Positions 35,489 through 44,490 of a DNA stretch of 64,000 nucleotides are shown piece after piece. Every line of letters starts with the position of its first letter. The first letter of the stretch is position 1. Below the pieces are notes generated by a model, which did not search any database, was not told where the DNA came from, and saw nothing but the letters and a program-made list of their open reading frames with translations. Source of the stretch: Emticicia sp051209875. Lineage in GTDB: Bacteria; Bacteroidota; Bacteroidia; Cytophagales; Spirosomataceae. The stretch lies in NCBI RefSeq assembly GCF_051209875.1, contig NZ_JBNTQY010000001.1, positions 992,001-1,056,000 of the forward strand. Reading direction: 5' to 3'. A program made the position numbers and the translations under genes.

Positions 35489-37177
35489 TTACCAATCAAA
35501 TTTTAGTAAAGAAACACCTTGCCGAGGTAAGGAAACATTGAGTTTTAATTCACCATTTATTGTTTTTAGATAGCTTGGCGAAGTCAATAATGTTAGTTGT
35601 CCCGCCTTTTCCAAAATTGCAATTTGTTCATTTGTTGGATTCTCAGGAGAACCCATTTTCTTCCAAACTTCATAAGAGTTGCTATTTTCATTATCAATGC
35701 GATAATGATGAAAATTGACTGTTTTTGCTTGTAAACCTTTTAAGTTTACCTCAATATTGGCATTTTCTGTCATTAAATCATCGTCATGATAGTGCCAAAG
35801 CATGACCGCCGCCGAGCGGGCATCTTTGCTGGCAAGTGCATCAATATCGGCTTTTTTGCCTCTGACACTTGAGTCACGCACCATCGTAAAATTATAATTT
35901 TGATTGCCTTTGACTTCTACACGTTTACCCGACATCATACCAAACATTCGGAAAACATTCAGCACAGGTTTATCAATGCCGTTAGTCGCCATATCACGGA
36001 AACCGTAGAAATAAGGTTGGTTTTCAAACTCAAACGACCAACTTACTGCACCAAGCAAATTTGCTTTGTAAAAATCGGCAAGGGCATATTTTCTAGCAAA
36101 AGAAGCGGCAGTATAACTTGAATACATCGTGCCATTTCGATAGGCATTTTGTGGGTTGGTTTTCATGCCACAAGCGGCACAACCTTCTGGGTCGGACTCG
36201 CCAATGATAATTGGTAGGTTTTTGAATTTAGGAAAAGAGGTAACAATTTTGAAACCTTCGGAAATATCTCTTAGCTGCGTTCCCATGTTCATTTGCACAT
36301 GCCCATCAACAATTTTTGGTGAACCTTTGGCATGAAAGCTTATGAAATCAAGTGGAGAACCGATTTTACCAGTAACATAGTTAGTGCCTGATAGACAGTG
36401 ATTTAGAAAGGTTTTTAAATAATCACCTGCTTTCACCCAACTTGGGCCTGTAGTTTCTGGCCCACCCATTTTGATTGTGGGCAACGCTCTTTTAGCGGCA
36501 TCGGCAGTATAATCGTATAATTTGCAATACTCTTGCACCGTTCCGCTCCAATAGCCAATGTTTGGTTCATTCCAAAGCTCCCAATACCAAGATTCAACTT
36601 CGGCTTTTCCATATCTTGCTACTGAGTGCTTGACCCATTCATAGACTAAATCTGCCCATTTTTTATAATCTTTTGGTGGATAAGTCCAGCCTGTATATAC
36701 TTTATCATAAGGCATGCCAGGTTGCCAATGATGTTCATAAGGTTGAGGTTTAGTCGAGAGAGCTTCTGGCATAAAGCTAAATTGTGCCAAAGGTTTGATA
36801 CCACGTTGTAGATAAGTATCAAAAATTTTATCAACGATAGTCCAATCATAGATGGGGTTTCCATTGGCATCTTCGGTATAAACATTAGTCGAACCCCATT
36901 TTAAATTAAGGGTATCATGCCCAGAAGTTAATAAATTATGAGCTCGAAAATACACGGGCACAGGACTCATAGCTGATAACTCTGAAAGAAGTTTTTTACC
37001 ATCTTTCATATAAGCATAGTTTGGTTCGTCGGCTCCAAAAAATGCCCAAAAAGGATACATTTCGCCAATGTTTTTATTAAAATCAATATTGATTGTTGTT
37101 TTTTCAATGCTTAGTTTTTGAGCAAAACTTTGCAAGGAAATGAAAATAACCAGTAGGGGAAAGAGTATCTTTTTCAA
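35489..37177 (-). CDS. GH39-like glycoside hydrolase (beta-xylosidase family)
   Basis: 562 residues with signal peptide (to about residue 19). TIM-barrel: the acid/base Glu is in WYWELWNEPNIGYW and the probable nucleophile Glu in PIIIGESDPEG. The N-terminal half starts with the family's opening strand (DFNKNIGEMYPFWAFFGADEP) and the last 130 residues form the accessory beta-sandwich. GH39 enzymes act on xylosides, arabinosides or iduronides; the substrate is not decided. Upstream member of the receptor operon. Confidence 0.85.
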   Translation of the reverse strand: MKKILFPLLVIFISLQSFAQKLSIEKTTINIDFNKNIGEMYPFWAFFGADEPNYAYMKDGKKLLSELSAMSPVPVYFRAHNLLTSGHDTLNLKWGSTNVYTEDANGNPIYDWTIVDKIFDTYLQRGIKPLAQFSFMPEALSTKPQPYEHHWQPGMPYDKVYTGWTYPPKDYKKWADLVYEWVKHSVARYGKAEVESWYWELWNEPNIGYWSGTVQEYCKLYDYTADAAKRALPTIKMGGPETTGPSWVKAGDYLKTFLNHCLSGTNYVTGKIGSPLDFISFHAKGSPKIVDGHVQMNMGTQLRDISEGFKIVTSFPKFKNLPIIIGESDPEGCAACGMKTNPQNAYRNGTMYSSYTAASFARKYALADFYKANLLGAVSWSFEFENQPYFYGFRDMATNGIDKPVLNVFRMFGMMSGKRVEVKGNQNYNFTMVRDSSVRGKKADIDALASKDARSAAVMLWHYHDDDLMTENANIEVNLKGLQAKTVNFHHYRIDNENSNSYEVWKKMGSPENPTNEQIAILEKAGQLTLLTSPSYLKTINGELKLNVSLPRQGVSLLKFDW

Positions 37178-37223
37178 TGTAAATTTGGTTAAATATTTTT
37201 AAAATCGTTAGGCTTGGTATATA

Positions 37224-37685
37224 TTAAATCAAAGCCTCAAAAATGTATCGTTCATCATCATTTACCTTAAATTTCTGCAAAAAACCTAAATATTCTTCAT
37301 TAAATGTTCGTTTTTTATGATGTTCTTCTTGATTTTGAATGTATTTATAGACCTCATCCAATTGAGATTGACTGTATGAAAAGACACCATAGCCCTCTTG
37401 CCATTCAAAACGTTCTGGAGTTAAGAGATGGTCATTAATAAATTTAGAGGATTTTGCTTTTACAGATTTCATCAATTCTGAAACAGATATTACAGGTTTT
37501 AATCCAATTAAGCAATGAACGTGATCTTCTACACCATTGACTATTATTGTTTTACAACCTGTTTCATTTATTAAGTTTCCAATTACACCAAATAACTCAT
37601 TTTGCCATGTTTTATCAATTATTGCTTTACGATATTTAACAGCAAAAACTGTTTGTATATATATTTGGTGGTAAGTATTTGCCAT
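37224..37685 (-). CDS. IS200/IS605-type (REP-associated) single-tyrosine transposase
   Basis: 153 residues. HUH motif HVHCL at residues 55-59, catalytic Tyr probably Tyr115 in EVYKYIQNQEEHH. N-terminal YHQIYIQTVFAVKYRKAII and EWQEGYGVFSYSQSQ are typical for the Y1 family found next to dispersed hairpin repeats in Bacteroidota. Complete by length, so possibly active. The array of hairpins directly upstream is the likely substrate. Confidence 0.93.
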   Translation of the reverse strand: MANTYHQIYIQTVFAVKYRKAIIDKTWQNELFGVIGNLINETGCKTIIVNGVEDHVHCLIGLKPVISVSELMKSVKAKSSKFINDHLLTPERFEWQEGYGVFSYSQSQLDEVYKYIQNQEEHHKKRTFNEEYLGFLQKFKVNDDERYIFEALI

Positions 37686-37708
37686 TTATGTGGGGATATT
37701 ATATATGT

Positions 37709-38220
37709 CGAGCCGATGGCTCTACATTTGATTTATATTTTTATTTCAACGGATTAAAATCCGTTGCTACCAAATGGATTGTTCCTATCGGAACTTTTTA
37801 GACTCAATATTTAATTAAATTTATCAATTTTTTAAGAGCCTTTAGGCTTGAACAATATTGTGGTCGCTCTACATTTGATTTATATTTTTATTTCAACGGA
37901 TTAAAATCCGTTGCTACCAAATGGATTGTTCCTATCGGAACTTTTTAGACTTAATGTTTAATTAAATTTATCAATTTTTTAAGAGCCTTTAGGCTTGAAC
38001 AATATTGTGGTCGTTCTAAATTTGATTTATGTTTTTTATTTCAACGGATTAAAATCCGTTGCTACCAAATGGCTTGTTCCTATTGGAACTTTTTAGACTC
38101 AATATTTAATTAAATTTATCAATTTTTTAAAAGCCGTTAGGCTTGAACAATATTGTAGCCACGGATTTTAATCCGTGGGCATAGAATTATAGATTTTAAT
38201 TTGAGAGCCGTAGGCTCGGC
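37709..38220. repeat. Three tandem units of about 147 bases, each with three palindromes
   Basis: The palindrome CAACGGATTAAAATCCGTTG begins at 37747, 37894 and 38042, spacing 147 and 148. Each unit also has GTTCCTATCGGAAC-type and AGCCTTTAGGCT stems and the spacer word GAACAATATTGT. A fourth, diverged copy of the first palindrome (CCACGGATTTTAATCCGTGG) is at 38159-38178. The array is bracketed by GAGCCGATGGCTC (37710) and GAGCCGTAGGCTC (38205). Confidence 0.92.
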
Positions 38221-38229
38221 ATATATAAT

Positions 38230-39162
38230 TTACCTTTTTAATAGGCCCTCAAAAACAGCCTCCGAAACCTTGAAAACTGTTCCATGACGCAAGCCTTTTG
38301 GAAAACTAACCTTATCAGAAATATCTTCCCAAGTTTTCATGTCTTTTGAGCGAATCGCACCATATTTATGGTCAATATATTTATCGAAATACACATAAAC
38401 ATATTCACCGATTCTAATCGAAGTTGGTCCTTCTGCCCAATATTTCCCTGTAATAGGTTCTGAAACTTGATTAGTTGGAAATAAACTCGCTTTTTTAGAT
38501 TTTACAATTCTGATATTCTTTTGTGGTGGATTTGGGTTTTCATTTTTAATAAACATATAATATGCTTTACCATCTTTCAAAATAGTAGCATCAATCGCAC
38601 TGAAATCTGGATTGAAAAACATTTCTATTTTGCTAAATGTCTTGAAATCAGTAGTTTTTGTATAATAAATACGATGGTTTAGGCCTTTTTCTCTTTCTGA
38701 ATCGGCCACATCGCCGTGTCTCCCTGGAATAGTTGTTGCCCAGAAAATAAGGTAATTTTTCTTTTTATCATCATAAAACACTTCAGGAGCCCACGAGTTT
38801 TTGGCGGTTGGTTCATGTTCCATTACTGGAATGGCTTGTTGTTCCGACCAATGAACCAAATCTTTTGAAGAAGCATAGCCAATGATTTGGTCGTGCCAAC
38901 CACTCGTCCAAACCATTTGAAATGTGCCATTGGGCGATTGGATGATGCAAGGGTCACGCATCAATTTATCTTTGCCTATTTCGGGTTTTAGAAAAGATTT
39001 ACCCTCGCTCAGCGTTTCCCAAGAAAGGCCGTCTTTACTGTAGGCAAAATGTAACCCATCTTGGCCATTATCGACAAAATAGGAGAATAGATATACGTCC
39101 TTTTGGGCAAACGCAAATGTTGGGAGAAAAAGAAAAATGAACCTAAATACTATTTTATTCAT
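38230..39162 (-). CDS. GH43-like glycoside hydrolase, secreted
   Basis: 310 residues with signal peptide (to about 19). Five-bladed propeller pattern: YFVDNGQDGLHFAYSKDGLSW, LMRDPCIIQSPNGTFQMVW (catalytic-base Asp region), SWAPEVFYDDKKKNYLIFW and a later KYWAEGPTSIRIGEYVYVYF with the likely acid Glu. The family covers arabinofuranosidases, xylosidases and galactosidases. Seventy bases after the GH44-like gene, so likely the same transcript. Confidence 0.82.
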   Translation of the reverse strand: MNKIVFRFIFLFLPTFAFAQKDVYLFSYFVDNGQDGLHFAYSKDGLSWETLSEGKSFLKPEIGKDKLMRDPCIIQSPNGTFQMVWTSGWHDQIIGYASSKDLVHWSEQQAIPVMEHEPTAKNSWAPEVFYDDKKKNYLIFWATTIPGRHGDVADSEREKGLNHRIYYTKTTDFKTFSKIEMFFNPDFSAIDATILKDGKAYYMFIKNENPNPPQKNIRIVKSKKASLFPTNQVSEPITGKYWAEGPTSIRIGEYVYVYFDKYIDHKYGAIRSKDMKTWEDISDKVSFPKGLRHGTVFKVSEAVFEGLLKR

Positions 39163-39232
39163 TGGAATGATATTGACTAAATAAATGCCGTTTATATTGG
39201 AAGATGATGGACTGATTATGAAATCCGTCCTA

Positions 39233-41095
39233 CTAATTTTTTATAAATTTCTTGCTAAAAATTTCACCTTTTTTATTGGTGATTTTGATAAAATAAATGC
39301 CCTCTTGTAAATCGTTTATTTTTACTTTATTTCCTTCTTGGAAAACCTTTATTTCCTGGGATTTTACATTGAAAATTTGAGCTTTTCCTTCTATATTTAT
39401 TTCTAAAAATTCTTGGCTTGGATTGGGGAAAATATTAAAAGTTTCACTTTCGTGCGTTTTTTCATTGGCCAAAACAATCGCTATATAATTCTCAACCTTC
39501 CCAGTTAGTTGTATTGAAGTGATCGACAAAGGAGGCAAGGAAACCGAAATTATATTATCTAAAACAGCCAAACTATTACTTGCCAAAGCATTTTGTGTAT
39601 GCGAAACAAATGTTTCAGTTGTTGGTAAGTTTTTGATAGTCAGCGATTTGGCATTTTTATCACTGATAGTAAAATTATCAAAGTTTACAGTTGTGTTTTT
39701 TGTTGTAGTTGTAGAACGATTGACTAAAACGACCGTCATTGAATCTTTTTTTGCATTAATCGTAGGGTAAGCAGATACAAATTCTTCTTCAGAAGATTGT
39801 CCTTTGATGCTTATTTTTTTGTTATAACGGCTGAATAAATGAAGTGTTTCCCACATACCAACGCTCCAATTCCATGGTGTAAAAATCTCAACTTCATTTT
39901 TCATAAATTCACCTAAAGTAGAGGCGTACCAAACTGCTACTGCATTGGGGTCTGTGAGAGCGATTCCTGATTCTGTCAAACCTAATTTCACGCCATGATT
40001 TACTCCCAAATATTTTTCTAACCATTCATTACATCTTGCAAAAATATACTCTTTGGTTTGCCCTGTGTCGTAGCCTCCATTGATTGTACGCACACCATTT
40101 GCTTCAGGATAAACATAGTTCTTGTCAAAGAAAACTCGATGATATTGTACGACTTCTGTTGTAATTTTGCTGGATGGGTAATAATGAATATCTAAAACAT
40201 CTAATAGCTTAATACCACTTGTTTTTTGCTCTTCGGCAATGCGTTTGATAAAATATTCAAGCCACGGGTAGGTTTTTCCATCGGCGGTTATATTTGCCGA
40301 ACCCCATCTGTACCACTGCCACTCGTTGGCTGTGACAGGGCCAACTAATTTTATATTTGGATATGTAGTACGAGCTTTCTTGGCAACCGCAAAATATTTT
40401 TGCATAAAATCTTCAGCAGATGGCTGCGTTGAAAATAGGTCATCGTGCGTGCCACTCCAGATTTCGGGCTCATTGTCCATGTTCCAGTATTGCAATTTTG
40501 ATTGATCAAGTGCTAAACTTCCAAACCAATTGTTTAAAATATCAACGGTAGAATCGGCAGGCCAATTTTCTAAATACAAATCTGTATTACCTTCTATTGC
40601 TGCTTTTGAACCTGTTTTGTTGAGTGATCCACCACCTGCTAAATTTTGGTTGACTCCTTCCCACCATTGTGATTTGTTATATCCCCAGTCATCAAAATTG
40701 GCAGCATTTGTTTTGGCAGCTTTACCAATTAGCTGAAATCCCCACATTCCTTGTGCCGAAGGCATATTTGCTTGAAGAGCTTTAGCTGCACTACTCCAGT
40801 CATTGGCATAAACATTATTATACCAATCTGGGTGGCTGGATAGTTTTCTTCGCCAATTATATTTGGTGGCATTATTTCCACCATTTTCTCTGAAGAAAGT
40901 TACACCTGCATCTTTCAATAATGTCCAATTAATGTTCAAAACTTTACCAGGGTCGGTGGAAAGTGAGTTGTTTCTCCCATATAAATAGGGAGACACACTT
41001 TTCTGTTCGGCATTTGGGTCGATTTTGATTGTTACTTGAGCGTAAGAGGTAAGTGATAAGCACAGAATAATGCCTATCACAAAGGTGTTTTTCAT
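39233..41095 (-). CDS. GH44-like endo-glycosidase with T9SS sorting domain
   Basis: 620 residues. Signal peptide to about 19. The catalytic region begins SPYLYGRNN and has FFRENGGNNATKYNWR, YWNMDNEPEIWSGTHDD (acid/base Glu in the NEP motif) and LGLTESGIAL (nucleophile Glu), matching the GH44 endoglucanase/xyloglucanase pattern. A beta-sandwich follows, then the last about 75 residues are a type IX secretion sorting domain (FNIFPNPSQEFL start, GIYFIKITNKKGEIFSKKF end). Expected outside the cell or on the surface. GH44 call by motifs; GH5/GH30-clan relatives are the alternative. Confidence 0.78.
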   Translation of the reverse strand: MKNTFVIGIILCLSLTSYAQVTIKIDPNAEQKSVSPYLYGRNNSLSTDPGKVLNINWTLLKDAGVTFFRENGGNNATKYNWRRKLSSHPDWYNNVYANDWSSAAKALQANMPSAQGMWGFQLIGKAAKTNAANFDDWGYNKSQWWEGVNQNLAGGGSLNKTGSKAAIEGNTDLYLENWPADSTVDILNNWFGSLALDQSKLQYWNMDNEPEIWSGTHDDLFSTQPSAEDFMQKYFAVAKKARTTYPNIKLVGPVTANEWQWYRWGSANITADGKTYPWLEYFIKRIAEEQKTSGIKLLDVLDIHYYPSSKITTEVVQYHRVFFDKNYVYPEANGVRTINGGYDTGQTKEYIFARCNEWLEKYLGVNHGVKLGLTESGIALTDPNAVAVWYASTLGEFMKNEVEIFTPWNWSVGMWETLHLFSRYNKKISIKGQSSEEEFVSAYPTINAKKDSMTVVLVNRSTTTTKNTTVNFDNFTISDKNAKSLTIKNLPTTETFVSHTQNALASNSLAVLDNIISVSLPPLSITSIQLTGKVENYIAIVLANEKTHESETFNIFPNPSQEFLEINIEGKAQIFNVKSQEIKVFQEGNKVKINDLQEGIYFIKITNKKGEIFSKKFIKN

Positions 41096-41128
41096 AGAAT
41101 AAGGTTGAAAACTTCTTTAAAATAGATT

Positions 41129-41159
41129 TAAATCTACCCTAATTCTTACTTTTAATCAA
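41129..41159 (-). promoter_or_regulatory. Promoter for the GH44-like gene
   Basis: Minus strand: TTG (41157-41159), 20 bases, TAGATTTA (41129-41136), one mismatch to TAnnTTTG. It lies 33 bases ahead of the start codon. Confidence 0.55.
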
Positions 41160-41179
41160 TTTTTTTCAAGACTTATTTT

Positions 41180-41207
41180 ACGCAAACGTTATCGGGAACG
41201 TTCCCGA
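41180..41207. promoter_or_regulatory. LacI-type operator with 16-base palindrome
   Basis: ACGCAAACGTT (41180-41190) next to the perfect palindrome TCGGGAACGTTCCCGA (41192-41207). Both contain the central ACGTT step expected for LacI-family sites. It lies 20 bases upstream of the predicted -33 box. The first half is identical to the site at 62387. Confidence 0.65.
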
Positions 41208-41257
41208 AATGGATTTTAGAAGAGATAAATTGTAAAAAAAAAAGAAATTGAATTAAA

Positions 41258-41293
41258 AAAAGCTTTGATAAGAAATGTCTCGTCAAAGCTTTT
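41258..41293 (-). terminator. Terminator region after the sortilin-like gene
   Basis: AAAAGCTTTGA and TCAAAGCTTTT form a perfect 11-base stem around a 14-base loop. The A-run before it gives the T-run on the minus strand, downstream of the gene at 41322. Confidence 0.75.
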
Positions 41294-41321
41294 GAAGATT
41301 TATTTTTGAAAGTTTTAGATA

Positions 41322-44300
41322 TTAATTTACAAAAAGAGTGCCTTTTTCTCTTGCCATTTGGTTGATTTTGATGAGGTTATTGTCAATACAGTTTCGGAGT
41401 TTACTTATTTCTTTGTCAGCTTCTTGCGTCAGTTTCTCTCGTACTTCTTCGCCTTGTTTGGTTGGACGGTAATCACCTTGTGCTTGTTCGTACATTAAAT
41501 GGGCAAGTCGGTTATTGAGCTTGATACCATAGTTGAGCGGGTCTTGTACACTGCTATTTTTTGTTTGGTGAATATCATTTTCTATCGTCTTGAGTTCACT
41601 TTCAAACTTCTTGATAGCATCATTTATATCTTTATTTTTGGGGTCTTCCGCCATTTTTCCTTTCAAATAAGTTAAATCTTCCTTGATTTTGCGTATGTTG
41701 ATAATGCCTTCATTGACTTCCGTTACCTTGTTGCGGACTTTCATCAAGAAATCAAATTGTGCTTGAAAATCTTCTTGTGTAGTTTTCAAACGTGGGTCTT
41801 TGATAATCTCAAATTCTTGGGTTTGTGATTGTCCATTTACAGTAAATCTCACTTGATATTTGCCAGGAACAGCTTTTGGCCCTTGATTAGGCGAGCCATA
41901 AAACACCATTCCAGGGAAAGTTTTATAACCTGTATAACGCATATCCCAAACAAAGCGACCACCGCCAGCTTTTGTGGTTAATAGATTTGCTTTTTCTTTC
42001 GCCTTGTTGCTAAAAGTGCGAATAGTATCGCCATCACTTTCTAAAATATCAATTTTAACTTCTGTTTTTTCATCATATTTTCTAATAAAATAATGAATCA
42101 TTACGCCATTAGGATGATTTTCACCTTCCATATTCGCCTCTCTTCGGTTGCTTCCTGCCATGCGATAGGTGGTCATTGGTTTATATAAAATGTTCTCTTT
42201 TGAAGCAATTTCGTTGTTGAGTTGGTGTAATGGTGTAAGGTCATCAATGAGCCAAAAACTGCGTCCATGTGTAGCTGCGATAAGATTATCATTTTTTACA
42301 GCCAAGTCATGTATCGGTACAGGAGGTAAATTGAGTTGTAATTTCTGCCAGTTTTCGCCATCATCAAATGATACCCACATCCCTTTTTCGGTGCCTGCAT
42401 AAAGCAAACCTTTACGCTTTGGGTCTGCTCTGACCACTCGTACAAATTCTTCTTTGGGAATATTTTTTGTAATCACAGTCCAAGTTTTGCCATAATCTAA
42501 TGTTTTGTAGATGTAGGGTGTATAATCGCCGAATTTGTAGGATGTGGCGGCGATATAAGCCCCACCTTTCACAAATGGATTTACTTCTACGGCGTTAATC
42601 ATATTAAACTTGGGCGAAGTAGGTGGTGTAACGTTTTTCCAAGTTTTGCCTCCATCAGTGGTTACATTAACTAAGCCATCGTCTGAACCAGTCCAGATTT
42701 CGCCTTCGGTATAAGGCGATTCGGTGGCGGCAAAAATATTGGCATAGTATTCTGCCCCAGTATTGTCTTGCGTAATAGGGCCGCCTGAAGATTTAATGGT
42801 TTCGGGTTCGCCCCTTGTCAAATCTGAACTAATGACTTCCCAACTTTCGCCTCCATTATAACTTACGTGCAAATAGTTTGAGCAAGCATATAATTTTTTA
42901 GGATTATGTGGACTAAAAAAAACGGGGTAATTCCAGTTAAATCTGTATTTCATCACCTCTGCACCAGAGCCAGCAGGAAGGTCAGGATAGACATTTGTTG
43001 AGCGTTCTTGTCCAGTGGCAATATCTTGCATGGTCATATAACCCTTGTAATCTCCACCAAAAACAACATCATCGTTGAGTGGATCGGGAGCTAAATGGGC
43101 ACTTTCACCAATAGAGAGTGCATCCCAATCTTTTTCTGTAACCGCATTTCCACCTGTACGATGCGGAATTCTGACGCTTGTATTATCTTGTTGAGCCCCA
43201 TAAATGCGGTAAGGGAAATGATTATCGGTTGAGACTCGGTAGAATTGTGCCGTTGGTTGATTGTGATAAGTTGTCCAGTTATTTCCACCATCATTCGATA
43301 CTTGAGCTCCACCATCATCTCCTATAATCATTCGTTGGTTATTGTTAGGGTCAATCCAAAGGTCGTGATGGTCGCCGTGTGGAGCATTTTTTAACTCAAA
43401 GGTTTTTCCACCATCTTTCGAAATTCCATAGCTCACATTCATTACATAAACCAAATCTTCATTTTGAGAATCGGCATAAATGCGGCAATAATACCAAGCT
43501 CTTTGTAATAAAGCACGGTCTTGGTTGATTTTTGCCCAAGTTTTACCTGCATCATCTGAGCGATAAACACCACCTGCTTCTTGATTTTCTATAATTGCCC
43601 ACACTCGATTTGAATTTTTTGGAGAAATCGTAACACCAATAATGCCATTGATACCTTTAGGCATGCCTTGTTTATCAGAAAGGTTTTCCCAAGTTTCTCC
43701 ACCATCGGTACTTTTCCAAAGTTTAGAATCAGGCCCACCGCTATCCATACGATAGCCATTGCGGGACATATTCCATATACTGGCATACATGATGCGGGGA
43801 TTGTTTGGGTCGAGCACTAAATCGGCCGCTCCTGCTTTGTCATTGATATATAAAATCTTCTTCCAAGTTTGTCCGCCATCACTGCTACGAAAAATACCTC
43901 TGGTTTCGTTAGGTTTCCACAAATTTCCCATGGCAGCTACATAAACCAAGTCAGGGTTTTTTGGGTGAATACGAATACGAGAAATATGCTTTGAGTCAGG
44001 CAAGCCAACATGTTTCCAAGTTGTGCCTGCATCAGTCGATTTCCAGATGCCTGAGCCAGCCGCAACATTATTACGTAAAGTTTGCTCGCCTTCACCTACA
44101 AAAATTACATTTGGATCACTTTCAGCAACAGCAATTGCACCAATAGTTCCACCAAAATAATTGTCAGAAATGTTTCCCCAAGTTTGACCTGCATCATTAG
44201 ACCGCCAAACGCCTCCACCAACTGCACCAAAGTAATATAAATTGGGTTTGTCTTTTACACCTGTAACCGTACACGAACGTCCTCCTCGGAAAGGTCCTAA

Positions 44301-44429
44301 TTCTCGCCATTTTATTCCTTCATAAATAGAAGGTTCAAACGATAAAGAGGTACTGGACTTCTGCTGTTGTGCAATAGAGATATTGCCACAGAGCAATAGT
44401 ATAAGTAAATAATAAATATTCTTTTTCAT
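41322..44429 (-). CDS. Secreted sortilin/VPS10-like Asp-box (BNR) beta-propeller protein
   Basis: 1035 residues with signal peptide. Residues about 60-730 hold many Asp-box repeats (S-x-D-x-G-x-T-W), such as SNDAGQTW, STDAGTTW, SSDGGQTW, STDGGETW, SDDAGKTW and SFDDGENW, forming one or two beta-propellers. The C-terminal third has a beta domain and then a coiled-coil-rich stretch. In Bacteroidota this group is annotated as glycosyl hydrolase or sortilin-like, but enzymatic activity is not established. It follows an S9 peptidase gene by 61 bases. Confidence 0.85.
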   Translation of the reverse strand: MKKNIYYLLILLLCGNISIAQQQKSSTSLSFEPSIYEGIKWRELGPFRGGRSCTVTGVKDKPNLYYFGAVGGGVWRSNDAGQTWGNISDNYFGGTIGAIAVAESDPNVIFVGEGEQTLRNNVAAGSGIWKSTDAGTTWKHVGLPDSKHISRIRIHPKNPDLVYVAAMGNLWKPNETRGIFRSSDGGQTWKKILYINDKAGAADLVLDPNNPRIMYASIWNMSRNGYRMDSGGPDSKLWKSTDGGETWENLSDKQGMPKGINGIIGVTISPKNSNRVWAIIENQEAGGVYRSDDAGKTWAKINQDRALLQRAWYYCRIYADSQNEDLVYVMNVSYGISKDGGKTFELKNAPHGDHHDLWIDPNNNQRMIIGDDGGAQVSNDGGNNWTTYHNQPTAQFYRVSTDNHFPYRIYGAQQDNTSVRIPHRTGGNAVTEKDWDALSIGESAHLAPDPLNDDVVFGGDYKGYMTMQDIATGQERSTNVYPDLPAGSGAEVMKYRFNWNYPVFFSPHNPKKLYACSNYLHVSYNGGESWEVISSDLTRGEPETIKSSGGPITQDNTGAEYYANIFAATESPYTEGEIWTGSDDGLVNVTTDGGKTWKNVTPPTSPKFNMINAVEVNPFVKGGAYIAATSYKFGDYTPYIYKTLDYGKTWTVITKNIPKEEFVRVVRADPKRKGLLYAGTEKGMWVSFDDGENWQKLQLNLPPVPIHDLAVKNDNLIAATHGRSFWLIDDLTPLHQLNNEIASKENILYKPMTTYRMAGSNRREANMEGENHPNGVMIHYFIRKYDEKTEVKIDILESDGDTIRTFSNKAKEKANLLTTKAGGGRFVWDMRYTGYKTFPGMVFYGSPNQGPKAVPGKYQVRFTVNGQSQTQEFEIIKDPRLKTTQEDFQAQFDFLMKVRNKVTEVNEGIINIRKIKEDLTYLKGKMAEDPKNKDINDAIKKFESELKTIENDIHQTKNSSVQDPLNYGIKLNNRLAHLMYEQAQGDYRPTKQGEEVREKLTQEADKEISKLRNCIDNNLIKINQMAREKGTLFVN

Positions 44430-44490
44430 TGGATGAAGGTTTTAGGATTCGTTTAGGTATTTGTCAATAAATAGTAAACTTTTGATAAGT

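Larger units (their letters stand above)
37208..38222 (-). mobile_element. IS200/REP-associated transposase element with hairpin array
   Basis: A transposase gene plus about 510 bases of hairpin-rich repeats, placed between two glycosidase genes. Similar words bound the unit: AGGCTTGGTATATAT (37210-37224) and AGGCTCGGCATATAT (38212-38226). The boundaries are estimates. Such single-tyrosine transposases recognise hairpins rather than terminal inverted repeats. Confidence 0.65.

Noticed and set aside
37747..38178. CRISPR-like spacing of palindromes
   Set aside because: The 147-base period is one whole repeated unit, with the sequence between palindromes also repeated.
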